Notes: generated by a model from the sequence alone, not told the origin. Shown: positions 27,801-37,414, counted from the first letter of the stretch. The stretch is DNA of 64,000 nucleotides from Marinomonas colpomeniae (GCF_014803385.1 NZ_JACYFC010000003.1:372001-436000), one strand, 5' to 3'. Numbers and translations are program-made.

Positions 27801-27933
27801 GGCATTTCTCCAAACTAATTATTCTTATTAACAATCACAATTTATTATGATCTTTCGGTAAAGATAGTTATGTTGTCTTTTAGTTAATGGAGGGATTTTT
27901 TTGTAAATCAACCCTACATTTATAATTTATTGT

Positions 27934-28755
27934 CTACAAGTTATACCTTGTTCTTAGGTATCTTGCTACACCATCTTCATCATGGTGACCAATTACACCT
28001 GTTGCTGCACCTTTTATATGATCTAACGCATTTTCTGTCGCAAAAGACTCATCGGCAACGTCGAACATAGATAAATCATTATCACCGTCACCAAAGACGA
28101 TCAAGGTTTTGGCACCAATTTCTTCTTTTAGTTCCGTTAGAGCAGAGCCTTTAGATACATTACTGTGGTGCACGTCAATCCAATGGGCATCAGAACTATA
28201 AACGCCACCACCTGAATACGCGGTTAAATGAAGGTGTTGCTGGCTTGCTTGAATTATATTATCGATAAATTCAGGCTGGCCCATCGCGCTTATATTTGTG
28301 ATTCTTGCAGTATGAGACAACTCGGCCATCGGATGCAGGCTCATGTGTTTATTGTTGTTTAGCTGGTTGGCCACATTGTGGCTAAGCGTATTGTTTAATG
28401 GCGAGTGATAAACTCTATGAGAGCCATCGTCTTCAAGACAAAAAACAAAAGGCGTAATCTGATTATCTTCAAAGGAAGACAACACATCTGTGATATGACT
28501 TTGAGACAATAGATTTCTATGGCGGTAAGTATTCTGATCAGGGTTCCACCATTCAACGCCATTTTTAAATATTTGCCAATGGGGAAAGTCATGATCTTCA
28601 ATACAAAACATAGCCGCGTGGTGAGTGCGACCAGTGGCAACCGTATAAAAAATGCCAGCGGCTTTCAGACGTTCAAGTGTTTCTAGTGTGTAAGCAGATA
28701 GGCGTTGCTGCCGGTTAAGTAAGGTTCCATCCAAATCAAATGCGACTAACTCCAT
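27934..28755 (-). CDS. Cof-type HAD-family phosphatase
   Basis: This 273-residue haloacid-dehalogenase-fold hydrolase is of the Cof/YidA type (class IIB cap). Motif I is AFDLDGTLL near the N-terminus, the motif II threonine lies in YTVATGRTHH, and the acidic motif IV is VFGDGDNDLSMF. Such enzymes dephosphorylate sugar phosphates, PLP or similar small molecules; the substrate cannot be named. ATG 28755 is preferred over the GTG two codons upstream because GAGG lies five bases before it. Confidence 0.88.
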   Translation of the reverse strand: MELVAFDLDGTLLNRQQRLSAYTLETLERLKAAGIFYTVATGRTHHAAMFCIEDHDFPHWQIFKNGVEWWNPDQNTYRHRNLLSQSHITDVLSSFEDNQITPFVFCLEDDGSHRVYHSPLNNTLSHNVANQLNNNKHMSLHPMAELSHTARITNISAMGQPEFIDNIIQASQQHLHLTAYSGGGVYSSDAHWIDVHHSNVSKGSALTELKEEIGAKTLIVFGDGDNDLSMFDVADESFATENALDHIKGAATGVIGHHDEDGVARYLRTRYNL

Positions 28756-28832
28756 AACCACCTCATATTTTTAGTGTTTGGCACTATCTCATTTTGTACC
28801 GACTGAAACAAGCGAAGGCATTTTGCCCCACT

Positions 28833-29189
28833 TTAAATTTTTGGCTCTAAGGCAATAGAGTTAAAAGTAATGCCAGACCAACCATTCTTAATGAATTGGC
28901 GAATATTTTGGTGATCGTTGCCTTCGGAATGCTCAAGAACATCAACCCGATAGAAATCACCAAACAGGTTTAACGTTTCAGACTCGTTTAATTGATGAAT
29001 AGCGGCAAAAGAAAAAATTTTACATGAGCCATTATTTTCGTTTGCATTATTATTTTGCTCGCCATTGGTGAAAGAAGCAGGTGTAAACGTATAGTCATTT
29101 TCAATAACCGCAATGACGTCTTTGAATTGAACTTGCTCAGGTGTATTTTTAACTTTTTCAATTAGCGTATTAGTGTTTAACATCGACAT
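28833..29189 (-). CDS. HopJ-family protein
   Basis: The 118-residue protein matches the HopJ 'type III effector' family: FKDVIAVIENDYTFTPASF, NGSCKIFSFA, LNLFGDFYRVDVL, EGNDHQNIRQF and GWSGI are its conserved blocks. Despite the family name, such proteins are widespread in free-living marine bacteria without type III secretion, and no function is known for them there. No secretion system genes are present nearby. A second ATG lies two codons downstream. Confidence 0.85.
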   Translation of the reverse strand: MSMLNTNTLIEKVKNTPEQVQFKDVIAVIENDYTFTPASFTNGEQNNNANENNGSCKIFSFAAIHQLNESETLNLFGDFYRVDVLEHSEGNDHQNIRQFIKNGWSGITFNSIALEPKI

Positions 29190-29224
29190 TCCGTTTTGTT
29201 AGTTGAGTGTGGTCGTAAAGCGAA

Positions 29225-30418
29225 TCAATCTTCGATAATGGGTTTTGCATAATGTGTTGTCACTTTGAAAATAACAAACGAGATAATCCCGAAAGTAGCA
29301 ATAGTACCTAGCATCGGAGTGTAGGTGCCATTATGAAGCAAGCTGACTATCGTGCCACCGATGGCGCCAAAAGCAAAGCGAGACATACCCGCTAAAGCAG
29401 TAACGCTGCCGTTGTGATTACCTGCGTGCTTAAGAGCGCCTGCAATAAAGCCACTTCCTAAAATACCCAATGGTCCAGTAAATAACATGCTAGCAATAAT
29501 AATATAAGCCAATGGTGGGTGTTCTAGAAAGTTCAGCACTATCATCATGAAGGATGCGGTTAGAACAATATAAATTGCGTACTTAGACATTATTTCAGTA
29601 CCTAGTCTTTCTACGTATCGGCCATTTATCGTGGAGGCCAACATCATGGTAATAACATTCATACCAACCAGAAAACCAAAATGAGCAGGATCTACGCCAT
29701 AAACTTCAATATAGACGAAAGAAGCGCCAGTAATGAAACTCATCAAACCGCCAAAATGGAAGGCAGAGGCCGCCAGATAACCCATCACAGTACGGTTTTT
29801 AATTAATTTAACGTAATTACTAATAGCCGTTGCAAAAGAAAAGGGGGTACGTTTTTCTTTTGGCAAAGTTTCGGGGATGGTAATTAAAAATAACGACATG
29901 GCAATAAGCGACAAAATGCATAAGAAAACAAAAATATAATGCCAGCTTAAAATTGTTAAAATAGCACCACCGAGGATAGGCGCAGCCAAAGGAGCAAGCG
30001 CCATAACCAGCATTACCATAGACATGGCTTTAGCAAATTGATTAATCGACATGCCATCTTTAACAAGTGCAGGAACACACACAGCAACCGCAGCTCCGCC
30101 TAGTGCTTGAATGGCTCTACCAACAAGTAGCATTTCATAGTTCTGTGAAAATGCGCAGACCAAGCTACCAATGGCATAAACACTAAGGCCGCCAACAATG
30201 ACTTTGCGTCGACCTATGGCGTCTGAAATAGGCCCAAAAAGAATTTGTAGAAAGGCGAATACCAATAAATACATACTGACTGTCATCTGTACTAAATCAA
30301 TATCGGTATCTAAGTCTTTTGAAATGGTTGGAATACTAGGAAGGTAGGCATCAATTGCCATTGGCGTTAAACCAGCAAGTAAGCCAAGTACTAAAATGAT
30401 CGGTAAAGTAAGTTTCAT
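29225..30418 (-). CDS. Bcr/CflA-family multidrug efflux MFS transporter
   Basis: The 397-residue inner-membrane protein has about 12 hydrophobic segments. It belongs to the Bcr/CflA drug-H+ antiporters: MAIDAYLPSIPTISKDL in the first loop is diagnostic, and the MFS motif GPISDAIGRRKVI follows the second helix. The ATG at 30418 (MKLTLPIILVLGLLAG) is preferred; an upstream in-frame ATG adds 17 polar residues not typical of the family. Substrates may include bicyclomycin, sulfonamides or amino-acid-like compounds; this cannot be decided here. Confidence 0.9.
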   Translation of the reverse strand: MKLTLPIILVLGLLAGLTPMAIDAYLPSIPTISKDLDTDIDLVQMTVSMYLLVFAFLQILFGPISDAIGRRKVIVGGLSVYAIGSLVCAFSQNYEMLLVGRAIQALGGAAVAVCVPALVKDGMSINQFAKAMSMVMLVMALAPLAAPILGGAILTILSWHYIFVFLCILSLIAMSLFLITIPETLPKEKRTPFSFATAISNYVKLIKNRTVMGYLAASAFHFGGLMSFITGASFVYIEVYGVDPAHFGFLVGMNVITMMLASTINGRYVERLGTEIMSKYAIYIVLTASFMMIVLNFLEHPPLAYIIIASMLFTGPLGILGSGFIAGALKHAGNHNGSVTALAGMSRFAFGAIGGTIVSLLHNGTYTPMLGTIATFGIISFVIFKVTTHYAKPIIED

Positions 30419-30769
30419 ATAATCGCTTAATTGGATGAATGAAGGATTTTTCGAACAAAAATAGGACAAGGTGCTAGGGAAGGTACGAGCAAATCTTCTT
30501 GTCTCATTCTTTAAGGGTTAAATTATAATGTTTTTTCACATTGAAGGGCGGATTTAATTATGCAAACACTAAGTAAAGCTCAAATAGAGTTTGCTTGAAT
30601 ACAGTATATTTTCTGGTTTTCGTCCAGTTTACGTGTTTCAATTTCACCTCATTTTTAAAGCCGCTTTTCGAATCTGCTATAGACCTAATCTTTTCAAGGT
30701 TTTATCACGACCTTTCAAATTATTTGATTGTTTTAGTGGTGTTTATTTTTAAAATTAATAAGGAATATT
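30419..30769. promoter_or_regulatory. Intergenic region between Bcr/CflA pump and ABC exporter
   Basis: This 351-base gap holds promoters for both divergent transport genes. Visible elements are TATAAT-like sequence near 30523, an interrupted inverted repeat GCAAACACT / AGAGTTTGC (30562-30594, one mismatch) that could be an operator, and a 12-codon reading frame at 30560-30598 with no strong ribosome-binding site. A longer frame at 30595-30786 lacks coding features and overlaps the next start. Confidence 0.4.
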
Positions 30770-32626
30770 ATGTTACGTTTTTTTGAAAGGTGGGTATCTG
30801 CTTTTCCGGAGATAGAAGTTGAGCAAGCACCTAAAACACTGTTTGCATTTTGCCGCTATTATTCGAAAGGCGTAGAAATTCCGCTTATTCTAATGTCAAT
30901 TCTAACGGCGATTATTGCCATCTTAGAAGTGACTCTTTTCAGCTTTATGGGGCAACTAGTTGATTGGTTAGTTAACAAGAACCCAGACACCTTTTTTGCA
31001 GAAGAAGGCTGGCACTTATTCTATATGTCGTTGATGATTCTGATCGCTATGCCATTAGCGACTTTTGTGCATTCTGCGATTATTCACCAAACGCTATTGG
31101 GTAACTACCCGATGCGTATTCGTTGGTTATCTCATCATTATATCTTACGTCAAAGTATGTCGTTTTTTCAGGACGAATTTGCAGGGCGTATTTCCACTAA
31201 GGTGATGCAAACTTCCCTAGCTGTTCGTGAAACCGTTATGAAGCTGCTTGATGTGCTTATGTACATTGCGGTGTACTTTGTTTCTATGGTGGTGTTGATT
31301 GCCAATGCCGATTATCGACTCATGTTACCTATGCTAGGTTGGTTGGTTTTATATGTAGGCTTGCAGTTGTATTTTATTCCAAAACTGAAGAAGATTTCTG
31401 CAGAGCAAGCGGATACACGTTCCACCATGACAGGCCGTGTTGTAGACAGTTACAGCAATATTTCTACGGTAAAATTATTTTCACATCATCAACGTGAAGC
31501 GGAATACGCAAAAGATGGCATGGATGGTTTCTTACAGACTGTTTATAGACAAATGCGTCTAGTAACCATGTTAAGTGTTGGCGTGCATATGTGTAACTAC
31601 TTGCTGACATTCTCTATCGCGGCTTTATCTATTTGGTTATGGACAGACAGCATTATCAGTGTAGGTGCTATCGCTATCGCGGTGAGTTTAGCGCTTAGGA
31701 TGAATGGCATGTCCCAGTGGATTATGTGGGAAGTCAGTGCCTTGTTTGAAAACATCGGCATGGTTAATGATGGCATGAAAACATTGTCTCGCCCTATCGA
31801 AATTGAAGACAAAATTAATGCACCAGCATTAAATGTGTCTCATGGTGCTATTGAATACGACGCGGTCAATTTCCATTATGGGAAGACGAATGCCAAGGTG
31901 ATTGATAATCTAATACTGTCTATTAAGGCAGGTGAAAAGGTCGGTTTAGTAGGGCGCTCTGGTGCTGGTAAATCGACTATAGTGAACTTACTGATGCGAT
32001 TCCATGATATTGAATCAGGCCAAATTCGGATTGATGGTCAAGACATAAGTGCTGTAAAACAAGACACACTTCGAGCTCAAATCGGCATGGTGACACAAGA
32101 TACATCCTTATTGCACAGAACCGTACGAGAAAATCTAATGTATGGTCGTCCTGATGCCAACGATGAAGAGATGATTGCAGCGGCTAAAAAAGCCGAAGCA
32201 CATGACTTTATTCAAACCTTAACAGACCCATTTGGTAATGCCGGTTACGATGCCATGGTTGGCGAGCGAGGGATTAAACTCTCTGGCGGCCAGCGTCAGC
32301 GTATTGCCATTGCCAGAGTGCTATTGAAAGACGCACCTTTATTGATTTTAGATGAAGCAACGTCTGCATTAGATTCTGAAGTAGAAGCTGCGATACAAGA
32401 TAGTCTGTATAAATTGATGCAGGGCAAAACCGTTATCGCTATTGCGCATAGACTATCAACCATTGCGGCGATGGATCGCTTGATTGTCTTAGATAAAGGC
32501 GACATAGTAGAACAAGGAAGCCATGAAGAGCTTATTAAACAGGCTGGTATTTACGCTTCGTTATGGGCGCATCAAACAGGTGGATTTTTAGCGGAAGACG
32601 TTGATTTAGAAGAAGACGCAGACTGA
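30770..32626 (+). CDS. ABC exporter half-transporter (ABCB/MsbA-like)
   Basis: The 618-residue fused protein carries six N-terminal membrane helices (about residues 35-330) and a C-terminal nucleotide-binding domain. Walker A is GRSGAGKST, the signature is LSGGQRQRI, Walker B is LLILDEATSALD, and the switch histidine is in AIAHRLS. Such homodimeric exporters move lipids, drugs or peptides; the substrate is not evident. AAGGAA precedes the ATG. It is followed 80 bases later by an SMR pump, which suggests a detoxification pair. Confidence 0.9.
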   Translation: MLRFFERWVSAFPEIEVEQAPKTLFAFCRYYSKGVEIPLILMSILTAIIAILEVTLFSFMGQLVDWLVNKNPDTFFAEEGWHLFYMSLMILIAMPLATFVHSAIIHQTLLGNYPMRIRWLSHHYILRQSMSFFQDEFAGRISTKVMQTSLAVRETVMKLLDVLMYIAVYFVSMVVLIANADYRLMLPMLGWLVLYVGLQLYFIPKLKKISAEQADTRSTMTGRVVDSYSNISTVKLFSHHQREAEYAKDGMDGFLQTVYRQMRLVTMLSVGVHMCNYLLTFSIAALSIWLWTDSIISVGAIAIAVSLALRMNGMSQWIMWEVSALFENIGMVNDGMKTLSRPIEIEDKINAPALNVSHGAIEYDAVNFHYGKTNAKVIDNLILSIKAGEKVGLVGRSGAGKSTIVNLLMRFHDIESGQIRIDGQDISAVKQDTLRAQIGMVTQDTSLLHRTVRENLMYGRPDANDEEMIAAAKKAEAHDFIQTLTDPFGNAGYDAMVGERGIKLSGGQRQRIAIARVLLKDAPLLILDEATSALDSEVEAAIQDSLYKLMQGKTVIAIAHRLSTIAAMDRLIVLDKGDIVEQGSHEELIKQAGIYASLWAHQTGGFLAEDVDLEEDAD

Positions 32627-32706
32627 AACAAGCATCGACTCAATTAGCAGATATCATTAAATCGGTGTAATTAGATGTTTTATTAAACAAACGTAAGGAA
32701 GAAAAA

Positions 32707-33036
32707 ATGACGTACCTTCTTTTGTGTTTAGCGATATTTGCAGAAGTAATTGCAACGTCTGCACTAAAAGCATCGGATTCCTTTACCAAACTCGGACCCG
32801 TTGTAGTTTTGGTGCTAGGTTATGGCGTGGCGCTTTACCTATTAAGTGTTGTCATGCGATCTATGCCGACGGGTGTGGCTTATGCTATTTGGGCTGGCTT
32901 AGGTGTCGTTCTTATTTCTTTGTATGGGTACTTTTTTGCTGATGAAAAATTAGACCCCGCAGCTTGTATCGGTATATCTTTGATTGTTATTGGTGTAGTG
33001 ATCATTAACGCGTTCTCTAAAACCGTTACTCATTGA
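32707..33036 (+). CDS. Small multidrug resistance (SMR) transporter, EmrE/QacE-like
   Basis: The 109-residue four-helix inner-membrane protein exchanges protons for cationic drugs or similar compounds. The essential membrane-embedded glutamate is present as E13 in AIFAEVIATSALK. Further family motifs are MPTGVAYAIWAGLGVV and the C-terminal ISLIVIGVVIIN. AAGGAAG precedes the ATG. The length is typical (105-115). It could be a guanidinium or quaternary ammonium exporter. Confidence 0.93.
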   Translation: MTYLLLCLAIFAEVIATSALKASDSFTKLGPVVVLVLGYGVALYLLSVVMRSMPTGVAYAIWAGLGVVLISLYGYFFADEKLDPAACIGISLIVIGVVIINAFSKTVTH

Positions 33037-33083
33037 AACTACCTATTAAAAGCACTTAATAAAACACTAATAAAAAGCGCATA

Positions 33084-33125
33084 AAAAAACGCGACGCTTA
33101 TCAGATGATGAACGTCGCGTTTTTT
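33084..33125. terminator. Bidirectional terminator between the SMR gene and the GH13 phosphorylase
   Basis: The stem AAAAAACGCGACG / CGTCGCGTTTTTT is perfect, with a 16-base loop. It separates convergent genes. Confidence 0.88.
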
Positions 33126-33157
33126 GTTTGCTTAGAAAAGTGCTTCTTTAATCGCTT

Positions 33158-34915
33158 TTAGCTTGTTTTGATCTTGCCCTTTTTATTAGCAAGCCAAACA
33201 AACTGATAAGGCATCAAAATCACTTTACCTAAATGATCTTCGTAAATTTGTTCAGTCACTAAATCTATCCAATCGTCCGTCGCAATCAAGTTAAGCTCAG
33301 AAAGGTTAAAGCTCTGTGGTTGGTCTGTCATATTGTAGACGGCAAAGAGGCTTTGTCTTCTATCTATGCTTTGTCTCCAAAACGCAAATAAGTTATCTCC
33401 CATATGCAATACATACTGAGTTGCGTTAGGGTGAAAGGCTGGTTGAGCACGACGAATTTTCGTTAGCCCAGAAATGCTTTGAAAGACTTTTTGATGATGA
33501 GTCGGGGTATTTAACGCATGATCAAGGTCTTCCATGTCCCAAATGTGTCGATTGATTGAGCGGTAATGCCCCGTGTTATCAACACGTTCTAAGTCATTTT
33601 CTGTACCGAATAAACTGTGAATGTAAAAGGCTGGAACGCCTTCTAACGCCATCATGACACCTGCAGCACAAAGGAAGCGGGCAAACTGCCATTGATCAGG
33701 GCCTTGTTGGGCCGATCCCGATAACGCATTCCAAAGGCTAATGTTTATTTCATAAGGTTTAGATTCGCCTTGAGGCGTCGTACGAGCACTCAGCTTTCCG
33801 CCAAAACGCTTCATCGTATTAATCAACGTTTCCAATTCCCATTCAGACAATAAGCCTTCAGTAGGGCGTAAACCAATACCATCATGGGACGCTAAGAAGT
33901 TTAAATAGGTTGTACCTTGCTGTGCTGGTGGCATGCTCATTAACCATTTTTTCAAATGGCTGAAATTACCTGTCACAAGGCTGTTAATGAGTAGTGGCGG
34001 TAAAGAAAAATTGTAAATTAAGTGCGCTTCATTGGCGTTACCAAAATAAGTCAGGTTTTCTTGGTTTGGTATATTGGTTTCTGTAATGATCACAGACTCT
34101 GGAGCGTAGTGCTCAATCATCAAACGCAATAAGCGAATCATTTCGTGTGTCTGCGGAAGGTTGATACTGTTCGTACCCGGTACTTTCCAAAGAAACGCCA
34201 CCGCGTCTAGGCGGAACCAGCGAATGCCTTTCTCAAGATACAAGCGGATAATGCCTAAAAATTCTAATAAAACAGCTGGGTTTTCGAAATTCAAATCCAC
34301 TTGATCATGACTAAAAGTACACCAAACGTGTTTAACACCATTCTTGGTTTGTACTTCTCGTAATAAAGGTGACGTTCGTGGGCGAACAACCGCACTTAAA
34401 TCGGCATTTGGATCGGCTTCATAAAAGAAGTCAGCACCCGGATGCACGCCAGCTTTGTAGTTTTCAAACCACATACTACGGCTAGAGCAATGGTTAATAA
34501 CCAAATCGCCCATGACTTTGAAGTCTTTAGCGAGGTTTTCAACATGATCCCATTTTCCGCTCGATGGATTAACTGTGGTGTAATCCATCACACTAAAGCC
34601 ATCGTCTGAACTGTAAGGGAAAAAAGGCAATAGATGCACAGCAGATATACTGTCAGAAAGTTTGCTTTTCACAAACTTATGCAAGGTTTCTAGCGGCGCT
34701 TCGCCTTCACGACGCAAGGTGTCTGCGTAGGTGATAAGCATAATGTCCGATTGATCCCATAAATTATTATGAGGTCTAGGCGACTCGGTATCAGGATCAA
34801 GATGAAAGGTAGCTAAGCATTTCCGAGCCAACTCCGCCGTGTCTAAATTTGGGTAAAGCACCTGTAAATGAACAATAAGTTTTTGTTCTAGATGCGACAG
34901 AGATACATTTTCCAT
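33158..34915 (-). CDS. GH13_18 sugar phosphorylase, probably glucosylglycerate phosphorylase
   Basis: The 585-residue cytosolic protein is of glycoside hydrolase family 13 subfamily 18 (sucrose phosphorylase relatives). The catalytic set is visible: nucleophile D237 in WFRLDAVAF, acid/base E279 in VIITETNIP and transition-state Asp D345 in LASHDGIGLRP. Early motifs include LLPFFPYSSDDGFSVMDY and VINHCSS. Members use phosphate to cleave sucrose, glucosylglycerol or glucosylglycerate. Clustering with a GpgS-type synthase and GpgP-type phosphatase argues for glucosylglycerate, releasing glucose 1-phosphate and glycerate; glucosylglycerol is the main alternative. Confidence 0.85.
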   Translation of the reverse strand: MENVSLSHLEQKLIVHLQVLYPNLDTAELARKCLATFHLDPDTESPRPHNNLWDQSDIMLITYADTLRREGEAPLETLHKFVKSKLSDSISAVHLLPFFPYSSDDGFSVMDYTTVNPSSGKWDHVENLAKDFKVMGDLVINHCSSRSMWFENYKAGVHPGADFFYEADPNADLSAVVRPRTSPLLREVQTKNGVKHVWCTFSHDQVDLNFENPAVLLEFLGIIRLYLEKGIRWFRLDAVAFLWKVPGTNSINLPQTHEMIRLLRLMIEHYAPESVIITETNIPNQENLTYFGNANEAHLIYNFSLPPLLINSLVTGNFSHLKKWLMSMPPAQQGTTYLNFLASHDGIGLRPTEGLLSEWELETLINTMKRFGGKLSARTTPQGESKPYEINISLWNALSGSAQQGPDQWQFARFLCAAGVMMALEGVPAFYIHSLFGTENDLERVDNTGHYRSINRHIWDMEDLDHALNTPTHHQKVFQSISGLTKIRRAQPAFHPNATQYVLHMGDNLFAFWRQSIDRRQSLFAVYNMTDQPQSFNLSELNLIATDDWIDLVTEQIYEDHLGKVILMPYQFVWLANKKGKIKTS

Positions 34916-35058
34916 GATTACCTACCTGTCTCGATATTGGTGGATGTCTTATTATTGATAAGCGTTTTTACATCACTGAGCGGTACTCAATATGACGCGA
35001 AATACTTTGCGTTATGTGCTTTTTACTCTGTATTTTGCACGTAAGTGCAAAGAACATA

Positions 35059-35096
35059 GCGAGCCTTTACTGGTTATTAATCAGAAAAAGGCTCGC
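35059..35096. repeat. Inverted repeat between gpgS-like and phosphorylase genes
   Basis: Ten-base perfect arms GCGAGCCTTT / AAAGGCTCGC enclose an 18-base loop, immediately after the gpgS-like stop on the minus strand. There is no T run for the minus-strand transcript, so it may be an RNA-processing or weak attenuation hairpin rather than a classical terminator. A smaller hairpin TTGCAC / GTGCAA lies nearby. Confidence 0.5.
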
Positions 35097-35102
35097 GTAA
35101 CA

Positions 35103-36329
35103 TTACTTCTTACCAAATTCTGCCATGTCTAATTCAACCGCTTCTGCCAGCTGAGACATAACCCCAGGGAACGCACTAACTACACGGTTCCAGCTAGGAA
35201 TAAAAGGCGTTTCCATTGGGTTGTCTAAGTACTGTTCACCCGCTTTCATGATGTTGCTCGCGAACAACTCTACAGCTTGTTCTTCAGAGTGAACGTCCAG
35301 TTTGAGACCATTGATTTCGGCATCATTACGGTAGGTTTCAATAAAGTCCAAAGCCACACGATAATAAGTCGCTTTAATCGTACGGAACGTTTCGTGATTA
35401 AAAATTGTACCATTCGTTGCCAGCTTTCTAAAGATGGCCTTAGTAATATCGATCGACATTTTAGACAAGCCACCGTCATCGTTGTCAGCCGATAAGTCTT
35501 GGTGTTTATGATCGTAAATATCAGCGATATCAACCTGACACAAACGGTTGGTTGAATAGTTACGGTACATTTCACTTAGTACGCCAATTTCTAATCCCCA
35601 GTCACTCGGGATACGTAAATCTGTCATTACGTCGCGGCGGAAAGAGAATTCACCAGCAAGCGGGTAACGATAGCTGTCTAGGTAATCTAAGTAATCTAAT
35701 TGACCAAAAACTTTCTTCAATGAATAAAGCAATGGAGTAACCAGCAAGCGGCTCACTCGGCCATTCATCTTGCCATTGGCAGCACGAGCATAAAAGCCCT
35801 TACAGAATTCGTAGTTAAAGTTTGGATTTGCCACAGGGTAAATAAGACGCGCTAATAATTCACGGTCATAAGTCACAATGTCACAGTCATGCATGGCAAT
35901 GGATTCGGCCTTACCTGCAGCTAGGTTGTAACCCATGCAGAACCAAACATTTCGACCTTTGCCAGGGTCAGAAGGGGAAAGGTGCTCGCCTTTTAATACG
36001 CTATCAATAGCGCGTAAACGAGGGCCATCATTCCAAAGAACTTTGTAGTTTTGTGGCAAGACACTAAAAAATTCTAACGCGTGTTTGTATTGTTCTTCTG
36101 TTGCTCTGTCTAACCCTATGATAATTTCAGACAAATAAGGGACTTGCTGCAAATGCTTCAAAATATTCGGCATAGCATCTGTTTCTAATTCAGAATACAA
36201 GCACGGAAGGATAAGTGACATAGGACGTGTTTTAGCAAATTCACACAGTTCTTTCTCCATTTCTTCTAACGGACGGTGTGCCAAGTTATGAAGTGTGGTG
36301 ATAATGCCGTTTTGATGAAAGTCGCCCAT
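35103..36329 (-). CDS. gpgS: Glucosyl-3-phosphoglycerate synthase-like glycosyltransferase (GT81)
   Basis: The 408-residue GT-A fold enzyme is expected to join glucose from an NDP-glucose to 3-phosphoglycerate, the first step of glucosylglycerate synthesis. The metal-binding DxD is D148-x-D150 in AMHDCDIVTYD. Other GT81-like features are SLILPCLYSEL at the N-terminus, GKGRNVWFCMGYN, FSFRRDVM and WGLEIGVLSEMYRN. The next upstream gene encodes an MPGP-family phosphatase, the expected second enzyme. A related mannosyl-3-phosphoglycerate synthase would be the alternative, but the sequence is closer to GpgS. Confidence 0.83.
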   Translation of the reverse strand: MGDFHQNGIITTLHNLAHRPLEEMEKELCEFAKTRPMSLILPCLYSELETDAMPNILKHLQQVPYLSEIIIGLDRATEEQYKHALEFFSVLPQNYKVLWNDGPRLRAIDSVLKGEHLSPSDPGKGRNVWFCMGYNLAAGKAESIAMHDCDIVTYDRELLARLIYPVANPNFNYEFCKGFYARAANGKMNGRVSRLLVTPLLYSLKKVFGQLDYLDYLDSYRYPLAGEFSFRRDVMTDLRIPSDWGLEIGVLSEMYRNYSTNRLCQVDIADIYDHKHQDLSADNDDGGLSKMSIDITKAIFRKLATNGTIFNHETFRTIKATYYRVALDFIETYRNDAEINGLKLDVHSEEQAVELFASNIMKAGEQYLDNPMETPFIPSWNRVVSAFPGVMSQLAEAVELDMAEFGKK

Positions 36330-36451
36330 AAAAATTCTCCTAATAAAATAATATCAATGATCGTTTTTTGTCGTTTTTATTTTTTATAGTTTGATAACGT
36401 CTTCTTGTTTGATCTTCCTGATCCTCTTTACACTAATATAAAAAGGCCTTT

Positions 36452-37273
36452 TTACATAATGCCTTGTTTGCTCAATACCAAATCAATGGCTTGTGCCCAC
36501 CCTTCAGGACCGTAAGCATCAGTAAGCCACGCGTCACTGCGATTAGGTACTTCTGGTGGAGCATGAACGGGTGAACGAATGACCACAGGAATGTCTGCTT
36601 TGCTTAGCATGCCGATGTCGTTCTCTCCATCGCCTAATGCCATAGTAATAAGTTTTTCGTCGTTCTGGCTCGCGTATACTTCTGTTAACCAAAGCATGGC
36701 GTTTGCCTTGTCACAGTGTTTCCCCATCAGGTGTGAGAAACGACCGCCTTTTTGAATCTGAATGTCGAACTGAGCCATATGCTCGCGTAATTTACTTAAC
36801 GCAAGATTAGAATCTGTCCATAACATAGGTTCTGTAAATTCACGCTGCATTGCCATCTTAGCGTTTGCCTCATCCAATCCTGTTACAGACATAAGGTCTT
36901 GATACGTCATATCGCTAAAGCGCGTGAAGGTATAATGGCCTTTTTGGTCATTAGTGAGTTCAATGAGCTTGTCGCGTTTTGGCCCAAAAGCCTTTAACCA
37001 ATAATCGCCACATTCTTCTAAGGTTTCATCAATTACGAGTGAGAGTTGTTTAGGGATATACACCGCAGAACCGTTTTCAACGATAAAGGGGTCTTGGTGA
37101 TTAAGCTCTTTACGAAGGCTAATAAGCTCGTGAAACGTCTTGCTTGTATTAATCACACAAGGAATAGATAAGGTTTTAAGTGACTGTAATGCCACCAATG
37201 CAGGTTCAAAGCTGTACGTATGATGGTCAAGTAAAGTGCCATCTAGATCTGAAAATACTAAAAGACTCGTCAT
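36452..37273 (-). CDS. gpgP: Glucosyl/mannosyl-3-phosphoglycerate phosphatase (HAD, MPGP family)
   Basis: The 273-residue HAD phosphatase is of the mannosyl-3-phosphoglycerate phosphatase/YedP family. Motif I is SDLDGTLLD (residues 8-16), motif II is INTSKT, and motif IV is ALGDGENDIGML. Family-specific segments are FIVENGSAVYIP and FSHLMGKHCDKANAM. It would remove phosphate from glucosyl-3-phosphoglycerate to give glucosylglycerate, a compatible solute made under salt stress or nitrogen limitation. The stop is 122 bases before the gpgS-like gene on the same strand, so co-expression is likely. Confidence 0.85.
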   Translation of the reverse strand: MTSLLVFSDLDGTLLDHHTYSFEPALVALQSLKTLSIPCVINTSKTFHELISLRKELNHQDPFIVENGSAVYIPKQLSLVIDETLEECGDYWLKAFGPKRDKLIELTNDQKGHYTFTRFSDMTYQDLMSVTGLDEANAKMAMQREFTEPMLWTDSNLALSKLREHMAQFDIQIQKGGRFSHLMGKHCDKANAMLWLTEVYASQNDEKLITMALGDGENDIGMLSKADIPVVIRSPVHAPPEVPNRSDAWLTDAYGPEGWAQAIDLVLSKQGIM

Positions 37274-37414
37274 GTAAGTTCCATATATAGGCAGATCAAA
37301 ATGTTATTGGTCTGCGTTAGGGTTAGACTTGCAAATCTGGTGCCAGTGCCCGAAACTAGGCTTTTTTCACTATGAGGTACTGGCTCAAGCATAGCTGAGC
37401 TTTTAAACAATTTG

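Noticed and set aside
30595..30786. 63-codon plus-strand frame before the ABC exporter
   Set aside because: No ribosome-binding site, low-complexity Phe-rich product, and overlap with the exporter start.
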